A stretch of 64,000 nt of DNA from CAMPJM01 sp964440915 (GCA_964440915.1 CAYTTV010000013.1:11923-75922); one strand, 5' to 3'; counted from the stretch's first letter, positions 22,872 to 32,625 are shown. Translations and numbers: made by a program. Notes: generated from the letters alone by a model not told the origin.

Positions 22872-25838
22872 TTATAACTTTCTCTTTACTTCTTTTTCAG
22901 TAAAGCCTTCTATATTATCTCCGACTTTGATATCATTGAAACCTTTGATGCTTATACCGCACTCATACCCTGACTTCACTTCCGTAACATCATCTTTAAA
23001 CCGCTTAAGTTGATCGATTTCCCCTGTGTGGACAACGATACCGTCACGGATCAGCCTAACTTGATTGTTCCGTTTGATAAAACCTTCGGTCACGTAGCAA
23101 CCCGCTACAGTACCTATTTTAGAAATTTTAAAGACTTCTCTCACTTCCACATTTCCGGTGATCACTTCCTCTACTTTAGGCGCAAGCATACCTTCCATGG
23201 CATCTCTTACCTCATCTATCGCATCATAAATGATAGAATATAAGCGGATTTCAATTTCTTCCTGCTCGGCTATTCTTCTGGCACCGGTCGACGGTCTTAC
23301 TTGGAAACCTACGATAATCGCGTCAGAAGCCGAAGCCAACAACACATCCGATTCGGAGATCTGGCCTACAGCCTTGTGAATAATGTTGACCTGTATTTCA
23401 TTGGTAGAAAGGTTGAGTAAAGAATCGGCAAGTGCCTCGATAGAGCCATCCACGTCTCCTTTCACAATCACGTTCAACTCCTTGAAAGTACCGATTGCCA
23501 AACGACGGCCGATTTCATCAAGGGTAATGTGTTTCTTAGTCCTGACTTTCTGCTCACGTTGAATCTGCTCACGCTTGGTGGCAATTTCCCGCGCTTCACG
23601 TTCAGTCTCCATGCCGTTAAACTTATCGCCGGCTTGCGGCGCACCATCAAGCCCCAGTATCGCTACGGGTGTAGATGGTCCTGCCTCTTGCAGCCTTTGA
23701 CCTAAATGGTCGTACATGGCCTTTACTTTACCATAATGGGATCCTGCCAGCATGACGTCACCGATTCTTAATGTACCCGCTTGTACGAGAACAGTCGTCA
23801 CATAACCACGACCCTTGTCGAGCGTAGCTTCTATTACAGTTCCAGTAGATAATTTATTAGGGTTCGCCTTCAACTCAAGCAATTCCGATTCTAGGAGAAC
23901 CTTTTCCAGCAGTTCGTTTATGCCTTGCCCAGTTTTAGCAGAAATCTCCTGACATTGGTATTTTCCACCCCAATCCTCTACAAGGATATTGATATTGGCT
24001 AATTCCTCGCGAATTTTCTCGGGATTAGCGGTTGGTTTATCTACTTTGTTGATTGCTATCACTATAGGCACATTGGCCACCTGCGCATGATTGATCGCCT
24101 CTTTTGTCTGCGGCATCACGTTGTCGTCAGCAGCCACCACAATAATGACCACGTCAGTTACCTGGGCACCACGTGCACGCATGGCTGTAAAGGCCTCGTG
24201 ACCGGGTGTATCTAGAAATGCTACTCGCTTGCCTCCTTCTGTTGTCACGTCATACGCTCCGATGTGCTGGGTTATACCCCCTGCCTCTCCAGAGGTAACT
24301 TTGGATCGTCTAATATAATCCAATAAAGAAGTCTTTCCGTGGTCAACGTGCCCCATGATCGTGACGATAGGTGCTCTTTCGACCAAATCATCCGGAGCAT
24401 CAGTTTCTTCCTCAACCTCAAGCTCATCTTCAGAGCTCGCAAACTCTACGTTATAGCCAAATTCATCCGCAATCACGGTGATTGATTCTGCATCAAGTCT
24501 TTGGTTGATCGATACGAACATACCCAAGCTCATACAAGTAGAGATCACTTCATTCACAGATACGTCCATAAGCGACGCCAAATCATTAGCAGAAACGAAC
24601 TCTGTCACTTTTAGCGTTTTTGACTCTGCTTGCTCTTGCAGCATTCTCTCTTCGTTTGCTTCGGCTAGTGCGGAGCGCTTCTCCCTTCTATACCTGGAGC
24701 GACTCAAGTTGCCGCCACCTCTTCTGTTGCCACTCAGCTTGGCTAAGGTCGCCTTGATTTTATCTTGGATTTCCTTATCGGTAAGCTCTTCTTTTTCTGT
24801 TTTGCGTTTGACCCCAGGTCTAGGCTTAAATTTCCCTGCGCTTGCTGTAGCATCCGCAGTGCCTACTTTTCCTACTACCTTTGGCTTGTTCTTATCATCT
24901 TCAGCCACCATCCTCTTTCGGGGTCGCTTTTTCTTCTTCTTATCACGTTCATCATCAGATGACGCCACTGGTTTTACTTTTTTCTTCTTCTCTTTAGGAA
25001 GTTCTATTTTTCCTAATACGGTTAGGCCTTTTAGTGTGTCGGCTTTGGCTTCTATGGTAGCGTTCTCTTCAACGACTTCCTCTGCTTTTTCCGCTACTGG
25101 GGCATCTTCTGTTACTTGTTCTTTTGGGGTCACTTCTTTGGCTTCAGTAGCTGTAGGGGCCTCTTCTTTGATTTTGGGTGCCTCTTCCTGAACAGTTTCT
25201 TTAGGCTTCTCGGCCTGTGTAGGCTGTGCAGGAGTTTGTTCCTCAACCTTTGGGGTTTCGACTTCTTGTTTTATTTCTTCTTTAGGCGTCGGCTCGGCCT
25301 TTGGTTCTTCCTTTTCAATTGTTCTTTCTTCCTCGACCGGCTTAGGCTCCTCAGCGATAGGCGCTTTTGTCCTTTTCGCTTCTAAATCAATTTTGCCTAC
25401 TACTTTTATTCCTTGTAGTTTATGCGCTCTTGTCAGGCTTTCTTCTTCCGGTTTGTCTTCTTCTATCTCCTTGGGCTTCTCAACAGCAGGCTTTTCTGGT
25501 TCTTTGGCAACTTCAGCTTCCTTCTTGGCAGGAGTGGATTTGATAAATACTTCATCCTCTTCTTCTTCTTTTGCTTTTGGTTCTGTATCCTCGTCAGAAT
25601 CTATGACAAAATTTTCTCCATGCTTTTTACCTATAGTCAGGCCAGAAGCTTCTTCCTTGTCCAAAGCAGAAGATTCAAATTCCTTGGCGAGCATTACATA
25701 TTGCTCACGGGTAATCTTGGAATTTGGACTACTATCTACCTCAAAGCCCTTATTCGCCAGAAAATCCGTAATTGTATTGCTACCTACGTTCAACTTTCTC
25801 GCAACTTGGCTAAGCCTCATCATTTTTTCTTCTGCCAT
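22872..25838 (-). CDS. infB: Translation initiation factor IF-2
   Basis: The ATG at 25838 (MAEEKMMRLSQ) is preferred over an in-frame TTG two codons earlier. The protein has 988 residues. The IF2_N domain (MRLSQVARKLNVGSNTITDFLANKGF) is at the start, followed by a long Glu/Lys/Pro-rich low-complexity linker (about 80-330) and a second IF2_N-like segment (about 415-470). The GTPase has G1 GHVDHGKTS near 494, then DTPGHEAF, NKVDK and SAKTGQG, followed by domains II, III and the fMet-tRNA-binding C-terminal domain. It places initiator tRNA on the 30S subunit. It is the last gene of rimP-nusA-infB. Confidence 0.98.
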   Translation of the reverse strand: MAEEKMMRLSQVARKLNVGSNTITDFLANKGFEVDSSPNSKITREQYVMLAKEFESSALDKEEASGLTIGKKHGENFVIDSDEDTEPKAKEEEEDEVFIKSTPAKKEAEVAKEPEKPAVEKPKEIEEDKPEEESLTRAHKLQGIKVVGKIDLEAKRTKAPIAEEPKPVEEERTIEKEEPKAEPTPKEEIKQEVETPKVEEQTPAQPTQAEKPKETVQEEAPKIKEEAPTATEAKEVTPKEQVTEDAPVAEKAEEVVEENATIEAKADTLKGLTVLGKIELPKEKKKKVKPVASSDDERDKKKKKRPRKRMVAEDDKNKPKVVGKVGTADATASAGKFKPRPGVKRKTEKEELTDKEIQDKIKATLAKLSGNRRGGGNLSRSRYRREKRSALAEANEERMLQEQAESKTLKVTEFVSANDLASLMDVSVNEVISTCMSLGMFVSINQRLDAESITVIADEFGYNVEFASSEDELEVEEETDAPDDLVERAPIVTIMGHVDHGKTSLLDYIRRSKVTSGEAGGITQHIGAYDVTTEGGKRVAFLDTPGHEAFTAMRARGAQVTDVVIIVVAADDNVMPQTKEAINHAQVANVPIVIAINKVDKPTANPEKIREELANINILVEDWGGKYQCQEISAKTGQGINELLEKVLLESELLELKANPNKLSTGTVIEATLDKGRGYVTTVLVQAGTLRIGDVMLAGSHYGKVKAMYDHLGQRLQEAGPSTPVAILGLDGAPQAGDKFNGMETEREAREIATKREQIQREQKVRTKKHITLDEIGRRLAIGTFKELNVIVKGDVDGSIEALADSLLNLSTNEIQVNIIHKAVGQISESDVLLASASDAIIVGFQVRPSTGARRIAEQEEIEIRLYSIIYDAIDEVRDAMEGMLAPKVEEVITGNVEVREVFKISKIGTVAGCYVTEGFIKRNNQVRLIRDGIVVHTGEIDQLKRFKDDVTEVKSGYECGISIKGFNDIKVGDNIEGFTEKEVKRKL

Positions 25839-26038
25839 ACTCAAATATCCCCTTTTTTTCTTATTATTTAAAATTATGCATTATTAAATTATGCTTTGCC
25901 AAAGTTTATCTCCGGGTTTAAAATAAACTTTCTCTGCCCACCCTATCTCATCAAAGTCATAATCGTATCTTCTTTTTATTAAAATCTATTTTAATCATTG
26001 CCGTCCGAAAAAAACGGACCTGTGTGTAATAAACCATA

Positions 26039-27280
26039 TTACTCAAACTCTTGGTTCAATACTCTCATCACATTATCAATGGTTTCTTCTTCAAGATCGG
26101 TCCTTCTCAGCAATTCCTCCTTTGACAGTGTCAATACACTTTTAGCAGTATCCAAGCCTACCCGTCGTAGTTCATCGATAATCCAGTCTTCGATCTCGTC
26201 GCTGAACTCCACTAACGCTACGTCCTCTTCCTCAAATTCCGAAAGCTCCCTAAACACATCGATTTCCAGCCCTACCAGCCGGCTTGCCAACTTAATGTTT
26301 TGACCACCCCGGCCTATGGCCAATGATACTTGGTCAGGCTTTAGGTATACTGATGCCCTTCCCTCCTCTTGGTCCAGTTTAATACTATTGATTTTTGCTG
26401 GGCTAAGGGCCCTTGTTATGTACAAATCCATGTTATCAGTATAGTTGATCACATCGATGTTCTCATTTTGTAACTCTCGAACGATACTGTGTATCCTAGA
26501 CCCTTTCATTCCCACACAAGCTCCTACTGGATCGATCCGGTCGTCGTACGATTCTACGGCCACCTTCGCTCTTTCTCCTGGCTCTCTTACAACTCTTTTG
26601 ATCGTAATCAACCCATCATATACTTCTGGCACCTCATTCTCAAACAGGCGCTCCATAAAAATAGGCGAAGTTCGAGAAAGGATAATGCGCGGATTTCCGT
26701 TGATCATTTCCACTCTATGAACGATAGCCCTCACGCTTTCTCCCTTTCTAAATCGGTCTTTTGGTATTTGTTCGGATTTGGGCAGGATCACTTCATTGCC
26801 CTCACCGTCTATCAACAACAACTCCCTTCCTAAAATCTGATATACTTCCGCTACAATTATCTCTCCTACAAGTTCTTTGTATTTTTGGAAAAGGATATCT
26901 TTTTCCAAGTCTTTGATCTTTTGAATAAGCGTTTGACGCGCCGTCATTACAGCCCTTCTGCCAAAATCGAGCAGCTTAACCTCCTCGGCCACTTCTTCTC
27001 CTATTTCAAAGTCAGGCTCAATCTTCCTTGCTTCTGAAAGGCTTATCTTATCATGGTCCCAAATATCTTCTGAGTCGTCATCTACGATTTCTCGAAACCG
27101 CCATATTTCCAGGTCCCCCTTGTCTGCATTGATGATGATATCGAAATTGTCATCTGTTTCAAACCTTTTACGGATCATGGTACGGAAAACATCCTCCAAA
27201 ATCCGAATCATCGTGGGCCTGTCTATATTCTTATTTTTTGCAAACTCAGCAAACGTTTCGATTAATATTCCACTATCCAT
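26039..27280 (-). CDS. nusA: Transcription termination/antitermination protein NusA
   Basis: A 413-residue protein with the NusA N-terminal RNA-polymerase-binding domain, an S1 domain (about 130-200) and two KH domains. KH1 contains DPVGACVGMKGSRIHSIVRELQNENIDVI and KH2 contains DQVSLAIGRGGQNIKLASRLVG. An acidic C-terminal helical repeat follows. It modulates pausing and termination and couples transcription to translation. It lies 5 bases after rimP and about 200 bases before infB, the universal order; ylxR is absent, as usual in this phylum. Confidence 0.98.
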   Translation of the reverse strand: MDSGILIETFAEFAKNKNIDRPTMIRILEDVFRTMIRKRFETDDNFDIIINADKGDLEIWRFREIVDDDSEDIWDHDKISLSEARKIEPDFEIGEEVAEEVKLLDFGRRAVMTARQTLIQKIKDLEKDILFQKYKELVGEIIVAEVYQILGRELLLIDGEGNEVILPKSEQIPKDRFRKGESVRAIVHRVEMINGNPRIILSRTSPIFMERLFENEVPEVYDGLITIKRVVREPGERAKVAVESYDDRIDPVGACVGMKGSRIHSIVRELQNENIDVINYTDNMDLYITRALSPAKINSIKLDQEEGRASVYLKPDQVSLAIGRGGQNIKLASRLVGLEIDVFRELSEFEEEDVALVEFSDEIEDWIIDELRRVGLDTAKSVLTLSKEELLRRTDLEEETIDNVMRVLNQEFE

Positions 27281-27285
27281 CGCAA

Positions 27286-27756
27286 TTATTTAAATGAGAC
27301 TAATACATTCGTTTTCTTTATATTTTCATAAGGCACATGCGTGTCTTGCTCCTTCATCTTTTTGCTCCCTTTCTCTTTAATTTTTTCCCTGACCACTATA
27401 TGCTCCTCTGCTACCTCTAGAAGCTCGCCTTTCATTTGCTCTTCGTTGAGCAAGGTGACTTTTACAGATCTTCCAATATTCTTCTTGTACTGCCTAAGGC
27501 TCGACAATGGATGATCAAGGCCAGGAGAGGACACTTCAAGTATATATGCGTTGTCAATAGTATCTTCTTCCTCTAGTACGTGGGCTACTTTTCGGCTTAC
27601 CTCTGCGCATCGGTCAATAGAAATGCCTGTGTCCGCATCCAAAAGGATGAGCACCTTGCGGGTCGCTCGCTCGCCAGACACCGCCACTTCGACGATGAAC
27701 TCTTCTGGAGCCAACTGTGCTTCGACTAACCCCTCTATGTGCTGCTTTAAATCCAC
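27286..27756 (-). CDS. rimP: Ribosome maturation factor RimP
   Basis: A 157-residue protein with the RimP fold: ADTGISIDRCAEVSRKVAHVLEEEDTI and ILEVSSPGLDHPL are signature parts, followed by the C-terminal Sm-like domain. It helps assemble the 30S subunit. There is no ATG at the front: GTG at 27756 (VDLKQHIEG) or TTG at 27768 must serve, and the GTG gives the usual family length. It is the first gene of the operon, and a perfect 13-bp hairpin lies about 30 bases upstream. Confidence 0.93.
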   Translation of the reverse strand: MDLKQHIEGLVEAQLAPEEFIVEVAVSGERATRKVLILLDADTGISIDRCAEVSRKVAHVLEEEDTIDNAYILEVSSPGLDHPLSSLRQYKKNIGRSVKVTLLNEEQMKGELLEVAEEHIVVREKIKEKGSKKMKEQDTHVPYENIKKTNVLVSFK

Positions 27757-27786
27757 TATTGATAACAATAACTTGATAATTGTAAT

Positions 27787-27817
27787 GAAAAGAGGGGACT
27801 ATGTGTCCCCTCTTTTC
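27787..27817 (-). promoter_or_regulatory. Strong hairpin in the rimP-nusA-infB leader
   Basis: GAAAAGAGGGGAC (27787-27799) pairs perfectly with GTCCCCTCTTTTC (27805-27817) around a 5-base loop, 30 bases before the GTG start of rimP. On the minus strand it is followed by CATTACAATTATC, so it is not a U-run terminator. It may be a 5' stabiliser or a NusA/IF-2-linked control site. Confidence 0.55.
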
Positions 27818-28010
27818 AGAATTAATCCATATTTTCTGTTGCAAAAGTAAATTAAATTTAAATCTTATGCAAATGAAGATCATATATTTAGGGATATTCA
27901 AACCAAATAATTCCTTATAAAATATTGATGTGTAATGGCTTCTCTTTAATATTGGGAATCTTGTCTAAGATTTAATCGTACATTAATTGCCCATTTACTA
28001 TTTTTGCCCA

Positions 28011-29501
28011 ATGCAACAAAAATTAAAGGTTTACAACACGCTGACAAAATCAAAGGAGGTTTTCCAACCTATCAACCCCCCTTTTGTCGGTATGTACGTA
28101 TGTGGTCCCACTGTTTATAGTGATGTTCATCTTGGCAATGTGCGGACATTCATAAGCTTCGACATTGTCTTCCGCTATTTGCAGCACCTAGGCTACTCGG
28201 TGCGATATGTCAGAAACATTACCGATGTAGGCCACTTGGAAAACGATGCAGACCAAGGCGAAGATAAAATTGCCAAGAAAGCAAAGCTCGAAAACCTGGA
28301 ACCTATGGAAATAGCCCAACGGTATACCAACGGCTTTCATGACGTGATGGATTTGTTCAATGTCCTACCGCCTAGCATTGAACCCACCGCCACCGGCCAC
28401 ATCCAAGAACAAATAGAAATGGTGAGCGATCTTATAGAAAAAGGACTGGCCTATGAGGTGAATGGTTCTGTTTATTTTGACGTGAACAAATACGACAAGG
28501 ACCATAACTACGGCAAGCTTTCGGGAAGGGTTCTGGAAGAACTACTGGCCAGTGAGCGGGAACTCGAGGCCCAAGATGAGAAAAGGAACAAGGTAGATTT
28601 TGCTTTATGGAAGAAAGCTGCGCCAGAACATATCATGCGTTGGAACTCTCCTTGGGGAGCAGGTTTCCCAGGCTGGCACTTGGAGTGCTCTGTTATGAGT
28701 ACCAAATATTTGGGAGAGACATTTGACATTCACGGCGGTGGCATGGACCTGAAATTCCCCCATCACGAATGTGAAATTGCTCAATGTGTGGCAGCACATG
28801 GATCCGATCCTGCCAAATACTGGCTCCACACCAACATGTTGACGGTAAATGGGCAGAAAATGAGCAAATCCTTAGGAAACTCCTTTCTCCCAGAACAGCT
28901 CGTTACAGGCGACCACCCTCTACTCGATCAGTCTTACAGCCCCATGACGGTCAAGTTCTTCATGTTGCAGTCCCATTATTCCAGCACGCTCGATTTCTCA
29001 AACGATGCATTGCGGGCTGCACAAAAAGGCTACAGAAAGATCATTAATGGATTGAATACCATCAAAACACTTCAATATACCCCTCAGGAAGGGATTGAAT
29101 TGGATGAAAAGGTCATTCAGCAAATTGATCAGCTTTGCGAAAACTGCTACAGGGCCATGAATGATGACTTCAATACTGCTCTGACCATAGGCCATCTGTT
29201 CAACTTGCTCAAAAGGATCAATTCAATTCATACAGGCAACCTCAGCACAGCGGCGCTGGGAGAAGAGACATTCGGCAAACTGAAAAACACTTATATAGCC
29301 TTTGTAGAAGAAGTACTAGGGCTGAAAGAGGAAACGCCCGACAATGCCCCACAACTGATAGAGGTGCTATTGACAATATACAAAAAGGCAAAGGAAGAGA
29401 AAGATTATGACACAGTCGATTTGATCAGAGCCGAACTAAAGTCAATTGGGGTTTTAGTAAAGGATATGAAGACTGGCATCGAATGGGCTTATGAAGAATA
29501 G
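28011..29501 (+). CDS. cysS: Cysteinyl-tRNA synthetase
   Basis: The ATG at 28011 (MQQKLKVYNTLT) is chosen; an in-frame upstream start adds 8 unlikely residues. The protein has 496 residues. Zinc/active-site Cys31 is in YVCGPTVY, the HIGH-like HLGN is at 40-43, the zinc ligands continue in WHLECSVMS and HHECEIAQ, and KMSKS is at 283-287. It charges tRNA-Cys in the cytoplasm. It is transcribed divergently from the rimP operon. The poly-Cys leader at 2377 would sense the product of this enzyme, although the two loci are 25 kb apart. Confidence 0.98.
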   Translation: MQQKLKVYNTLTKSKEVFQPINPPFVGMYVCGPTVYSDVHLGNVRTFISFDIVFRYLQHLGYSVRYVRNITDVGHLENDADQGEDKIAKKAKLENLEPMEIAQRYTNGFHDVMDLFNVLPPSIEPTATGHIQEQIEMVSDLIEKGLAYEVNGSVYFDVNKYDKDHNYGKLSGRVLEELLASERELEAQDEKRNKVDFALWKKAAPEHIMRWNSPWGAGFPGWHLECSVMSTKYLGETFDIHGGGMDLKFPHHECEIAQCVAAHGSDPAKYWLHTNMLTVNGQKMSKSLGNSFLPEQLVTGDHPLLDQSYSPMTVKFFMLQSHYSSTLDFSNDALRAAQKGYRKIINGLNTIKTLQYTPQEGIELDEKVIQQIDQLCENCYRAMNDDFNTALTIGHLFNLLKRINSIHTGNLSTAALGEETFGKLKNTYIAFVEEVLGLKEETPDNAPQLIEVLLTIYKKAKEEKDYDTVDLIRAELKSIGVLVKDMKTGIEWAYEE

Positions 29502-29686
29502 AGATCTTTTGCAGGTTTCAAGCATTAGGAATTCAGGTCATTGCATGAGTGTATTCACTAAGGCAGAGGTCCTGATTTAAAGAAGACTCCTAAACTTCCG
29601 AACGTTGCGAAATTCTAGCAGCAACCTATTTTAATCGTCATTGGGTAAGGAAGCTTATTATAGAGCTGAATTGCCCTAGATTAAGT
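29502..29686. other. Spacer between cysS and the assembly gap
   Basis: No gene, RNA or repeat was recognised here. Confidence 0.5.
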
Positions 29687-29741
29687 ACTTACACCCGCTA
29701 AAAAAACGTAATCCACCTTAGATGGGTGGATTACAAAATAT
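29687..29741. repeat. 55-bp contig-end duplicate (copy 1)
   Basis: It is identical to 29842-29896 on the other side of the gap. Both contain the terminator hairpin GTAATCCACC/GGTGGATTAC. This is probably one sequence present at both contig ends. Confidence 0.85.
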
Positions 29742-29841
29742 NNNNNNNNNNNNNNNNNNNNNNNNNNNNNNNNNNNNNNNNNNNNNNNNNNNNNNNNNNN
29801 NNNNNNNNNNNNNNNNNNNNNNNNNNNNNNNNNNNNNNNNN
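29742..29841. other. Assembly gap (100 N), possibly spurious
   Basis: 100 N flanked on both sides by the same 55 bases, which suggests the two contigs overlap and the gap may be zero or negative in length. Confidence 0.95.
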
Positions 29842-29853
29842 ACTTACACCCGC

Positions 29854-29889
29854 TAAAAAAACGTAATCCACCTTAGATGGGTGGATTAC
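29854..29889 (-). terminator. Rho-independent terminator of ilvE
   Basis: On the minus strand GTAATCCACC and GGTGGATTAC form a perfect 10-bp stem, followed by GTTTTTTTAG. It lies 20 bases past the ilvE stop. Confidence 0.9.
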
Positions 29890-29909
29890 AAAATATCAGA
29901 ATGATTGGA

Positions 29910-30974
29910 TTATACTTTGGTTACCCATCCGAAATTATTGGGGATCGCCTCCGTCTTAATATCTTCTAAAGTTTTCAGAACCTTGTTGGAGAAAGTCCTT
30001 CCTTCCACGGGAGGCAAGGTGTAGTCTTTGCCTTCATGGCCAATAACTGCAATATGGGCGATGGTAGCAGCAGTACCTGTACCAAATGCTTCTTTTAAAG
30101 TCCCTTGTTGAATCGCCTCCACCACTTCTGTCACCGCCACTTTTCGCTCCTCAACTTTAACACCCCAATTTTTGGCCAAGGTCAACACGCTATCTCTTGT
30201 GATACCGTTGAGGATTGTCTCTCCAGCAGGGGCAGTGATCAATGTATCGTTGATAATGAACATCACATTCATGGTGCCGGACTCCTCAATATACTGGTGA
30301 GTAAGGCCGTCAGTCCATATCAGTTGTTGGTATCCTCCTGCTGATGCTTTCTTGGCTGGATATAAGGAAGCTGCATAATTGCCCGCAGCTTTGGCATAAC
30401 CAATCCCTCCAGGAAATGCCCTGCTGTAATGTGTCTCAATCTTCACCTTCACAGGTTCGGCATAATAAGCACCAACGGGACAGCAGAAGATGATAAATTT
30501 ATAAGTATCGGATGGCCTGATTCCTATATATTCGTCAGTGGCAAATATATAAGGTCGCACATACAAAGCGGTATTCGGTTTGTTGGGTATCCACTGCTCG
30601 TCTAGCTTAACAAGTGCTTTCAAGCCACCCATAAACACCTCTTCTGGGATTTGAGGAATGCACAAGCGATCGGCTGAAAGATTTATTCTCTTAAAATTAG
30701 CATCCGCACGGAACAGCACAGGTGCTCCATGAATATTCCTATAGGCCTTCATGCCTTCAAAAACGGACTGACCATAATGAAGGGCCGAGTTGGCCGGGCT
30801 CAAGCTCAGGTTTTCATAGGGGGTTATTTGAAAGTTCCCCCATTTGCCTTCTTGATAATCTGCCACAAACATGTGGTCGGCATATACTTTGCCAAACTGA
30901 ATATTGTCGAAATCTACCTTACCAAGTTTTGATTGCTCGATTTTGCGAATTTTAATATCTATTGTATTGGCCAT
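29910..30974 (-). CDS. ilvE: Branched-chain amino acid aminotransferase
   Basis: The start at 30974 (MANTIDIKIRKIEQSK) is preferred to an upstream in-frame codon. The protein has 354 residues, fold-type IV PLP enzyme. Lys195 in GIGYAKAAGNYAAS binds PLP; EESGTMNVMF and GITRDSVL are the other cofactor motifs, and YGQSVFEGMKAYR is typical of the family. It interconverts Leu/Ile/Val and their 2-oxo acids. It is a single gene with its own terminator; no ilv genes are adjacent. Confidence 0.96.
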   Translation of the reverse strand: MANTIDIKIRKIEQSKLGKVDFDNIQFGKVYADHMFVADYQEGKWGNFQITPYENLSLSPANSALHYGQSVFEGMKAYRNIHGAPVLFRADANFKRINLSADRLCIPQIPEEVFMGGLKALVKLDEQWIPNKPNTALYVRPYIFATDEYIGIRPSDTYKFIIFCCPVGAYYAEPVKVKIETHYSRAFPGGIGYAKAAGNYAASLYPAKKASAGGYQQLIWTDGLTHQYIEESGTMNVMFIINDTLITAPAGETILNGITRDSVLTLAKNWGVKVEERKVAVTEVVEAIQQGTLKEAFGTGTAATIAHIAVIGHEGKDYTLPPVEGRTFSNKVLKTLEDIKTEAIPNNFGWVTKV

Positions 30975-30995
30975 TCCATCCGTATTTATAATCAT

Positions 30996-31321
30996 TTTTC
31001 CACAAATTCAGCATACAGCTGAACTTGGGCACTAAGTTAATCTAAAATAATTATTTCCCCTTGAGAATTCAAATGAGTTTCAATTGTTCGGGGGCAACCA
31101 AGAAACTGGAGGAGTAAAATCAGGATAAAGTTGAGAAAAATCTTTTATTCCTGAATTTGCAGAGTAAATATAAAAAATCCTCTTGATGTCGGACTGAATT
31201 GGATTTCTTGATAATCCGTCTGCCGTCGGACTTCAGGAAATTCGATTTAAATTAGCTTTTGAACTTCCTTTGGTCATGGCTGTGTCATGTCTGACATCCG
31301 AAATTCTATTGCGATTTTTTC
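30996..31321. other. Spacer upstream of ilvE
   Basis: It contains imperfect direct repeats of GTCGGACT (near 31186 and 31213), a small hairpin GGATT/AATCC, and AT-rich stretches. No gene was recognised. It should hold the ilvE promoter. Confidence 0.45.
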
Positions 31322-31873
31322 TTATCCTTTTCTACCTTTCCAGATAATTTCTTCTGCGCCAAGCTCTTGTGTCATCATCCTTGACAAGACAAATAAGTAA
31401 TCCGATAACCGGTTGAGGTAAACAATAATACCACTCGCTACTTCTTCTTGCTCTGCCAAACCCACTACTTTCCGCTCGGCACGACGGCATACACATCTGG
31501 CAATGTGGCAAAACGACACAGCCTGATGACCTCCAGGTAAGATAAAGTTCTTCATTTCTGGAAGAACTACATTCATTTCATCAATCGCTGATTCGAGAAC
31601 GGATGCGTCGCTTTGATTTATTTCGGGCAAATAGTCCAATTTCTTTCCAGGCTGTGCAGCCAATAGCGACCCTATAGAAAATAGTTTATTTTGGATATCA
31701 TGTAGAAAGTTTACCCTTTTTTCGTTCACTGCCTGATCTCCAAGCAGCCCCATATAGGCATTCAATTCGTCTATCGTACCATATGCTTCTATCCGCAAAG
31801 CAGACTTTGGCACCCTTGCCCCGCCTAGCAGTGCGGTTGTTCCTTTATCGCCTGTTTTAGTATAGATCTTCAT
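31322..31873 (-). CDS. Corrinoid adenosyltransferase, PduO type
   Basis: A 183-residue cytoplasmic enzyme. The N-terminal KIYTKTGDKGTTALLGG is the ATP-binding signature; YGTIDELNAYMGL and RCVCRRAERKVV complete the active-site helices. It transfers adenosyl from ATP to cob(I)alamin, giving coenzyme B12 for enzymes such as methylmalonyl-CoA mutase. It lies downstream of an ABC ATPase gene on the same strand. No other B12 genes and no cobalamin riboswitch were seen nearby. Confidence 0.95.
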   Translation of the reverse strand: MKIYTKTGDKGTTALLGGARVPKSALRIEAYGTIDELNAYMGLLGDQAVNEKRVNFLHDIQNKLFSIGSLLAAQPGKKLDYLPEINQSDASVLESAIDEMNVVLPEMKNFILPGGHQAVSFCHIARCVCRRAERKVVGLAEQEEVASGIIVYLNRLSDYLFVLSRMMTQELGAEEIIWKGRKG

Positions 31874-31908
31874 GTGTAGAAAATTTAATGCAAGGTAACC
31901 ATGGCTCT

Positions 31909-32625
31909 TTAAGCCTGATGAACGCTGGTAGTTGTGATTTCTTCATTAGCCAGATCACTTTCAACTAGGCCGTCCCTCAGACGCACTATTCTATGGGCGT
32001 AGCGTGCAATATCATCTTCATGCGTCACCATGATGATGGTATTCCCTTTGCTATGCAATTCGTTAAACAAATTCATAATATCATAGGAAGTCTTGGAGTC
32101 AAGATTTCCCGTTGGCTCATCCGCCAAGATAATGCTTGGGCCATTGACCAAAGCACGTGCGATGGCAACCCTTTGCCGCTGCCCTCCTGAAAGCTCATTG
32201 GGCTTGTGTTTAGCCCTACTGCCTAATCCTACACTGTCCAATGCTTCCATGGCCATTTCCTCCCTAATGCTTCGCTTATAGCCAGCATATACGAGAGGAA
32301 GGCAAACATTGTCGAGGGAGCTAGCCCTTGGCAGTAGGTTAAAGGTTTGAAACACAAAACCGATTTCTTTATTTCTGATATCCGCTAGCTCATTTTCAGT
32401 CATATCACTTACATCCTTGCCATTGAGGATATACGTACCAGATGTAGGAGAGTCCAAACAGCCCACAATATTCATCAAGGTGGATTTTCCAGACCCCGAA
32501 GGCCCCATAAAAGCTACATACTCTCCCCTGCTGATCTGAATGCTGATGGATTTGAGGGCATGAATGGTTTCACTTCCCATCCTATATATTTTACTGATGT
32601 CTGTAGTATGAATGAGTGTCTGCAT
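31909..32625 (-). CDS. ABC transporter ATP-binding protein, MacB/LolD type
   Basis: The start at ATG 32625 (MQTLIHTTDISKIYRMG) removes 10 upstream residues. The protein has 238 residues. Walker A GPSGSGKST is at 41-49, then the Q-loop FQTFNLLPRAS, signature LSGGQRQRVAIARAL, Walker B ILADEPTGNLDSKT and the H-loop VTHEDDIARYAHR. The pattern is that of the MacB/FtsE/LolD group, which power lipoprotein release or efflux with FtsX-like permeases. No permease gene is adjacent, so its partner is encoded elsewhere. Confidence 0.94.
   Translation of the reverse strand: MQTLIHTTDISKIYRMGSETIHALKSISIQISRGEYVAFMGPSGSGKSTLMNIVGCLDSPTSGTYILNGKDVSDMTENELADIRNKEIGFVFQTFNLLPRASSLDNVCLPLVYAGYKRSIREEMAMEALDSVGLGSRAKHKPNELSGGQRQRVAIARALVNGPSIILADEPTGNLDSKTSYDIMNLFNELHSKGNTIIMVTHEDDIARYAHRIVRLRDGLVESDLANEEITTTSVHQA

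Noticed and set aside
24478..25191. 237-codon plus-strand frame opposite infB
   Set aside because: It is the complement of the low-complexity Glu/Lys/Pro-rich linker of IF-2, giving a Ser/Phe-rich sequence with no domain.
25116..25871. Long plus-strand frames opposite the infB 5' region
   Set aside because: Phe/Leu/Ser-rich shadows of the same charged linker.
27999..28006. TATTTTTG as the cysS promoter -7 box
   Set aside because: It lies 5 bases before the start codon and has no TTTG at the right distance, so it would give no 5' leader.
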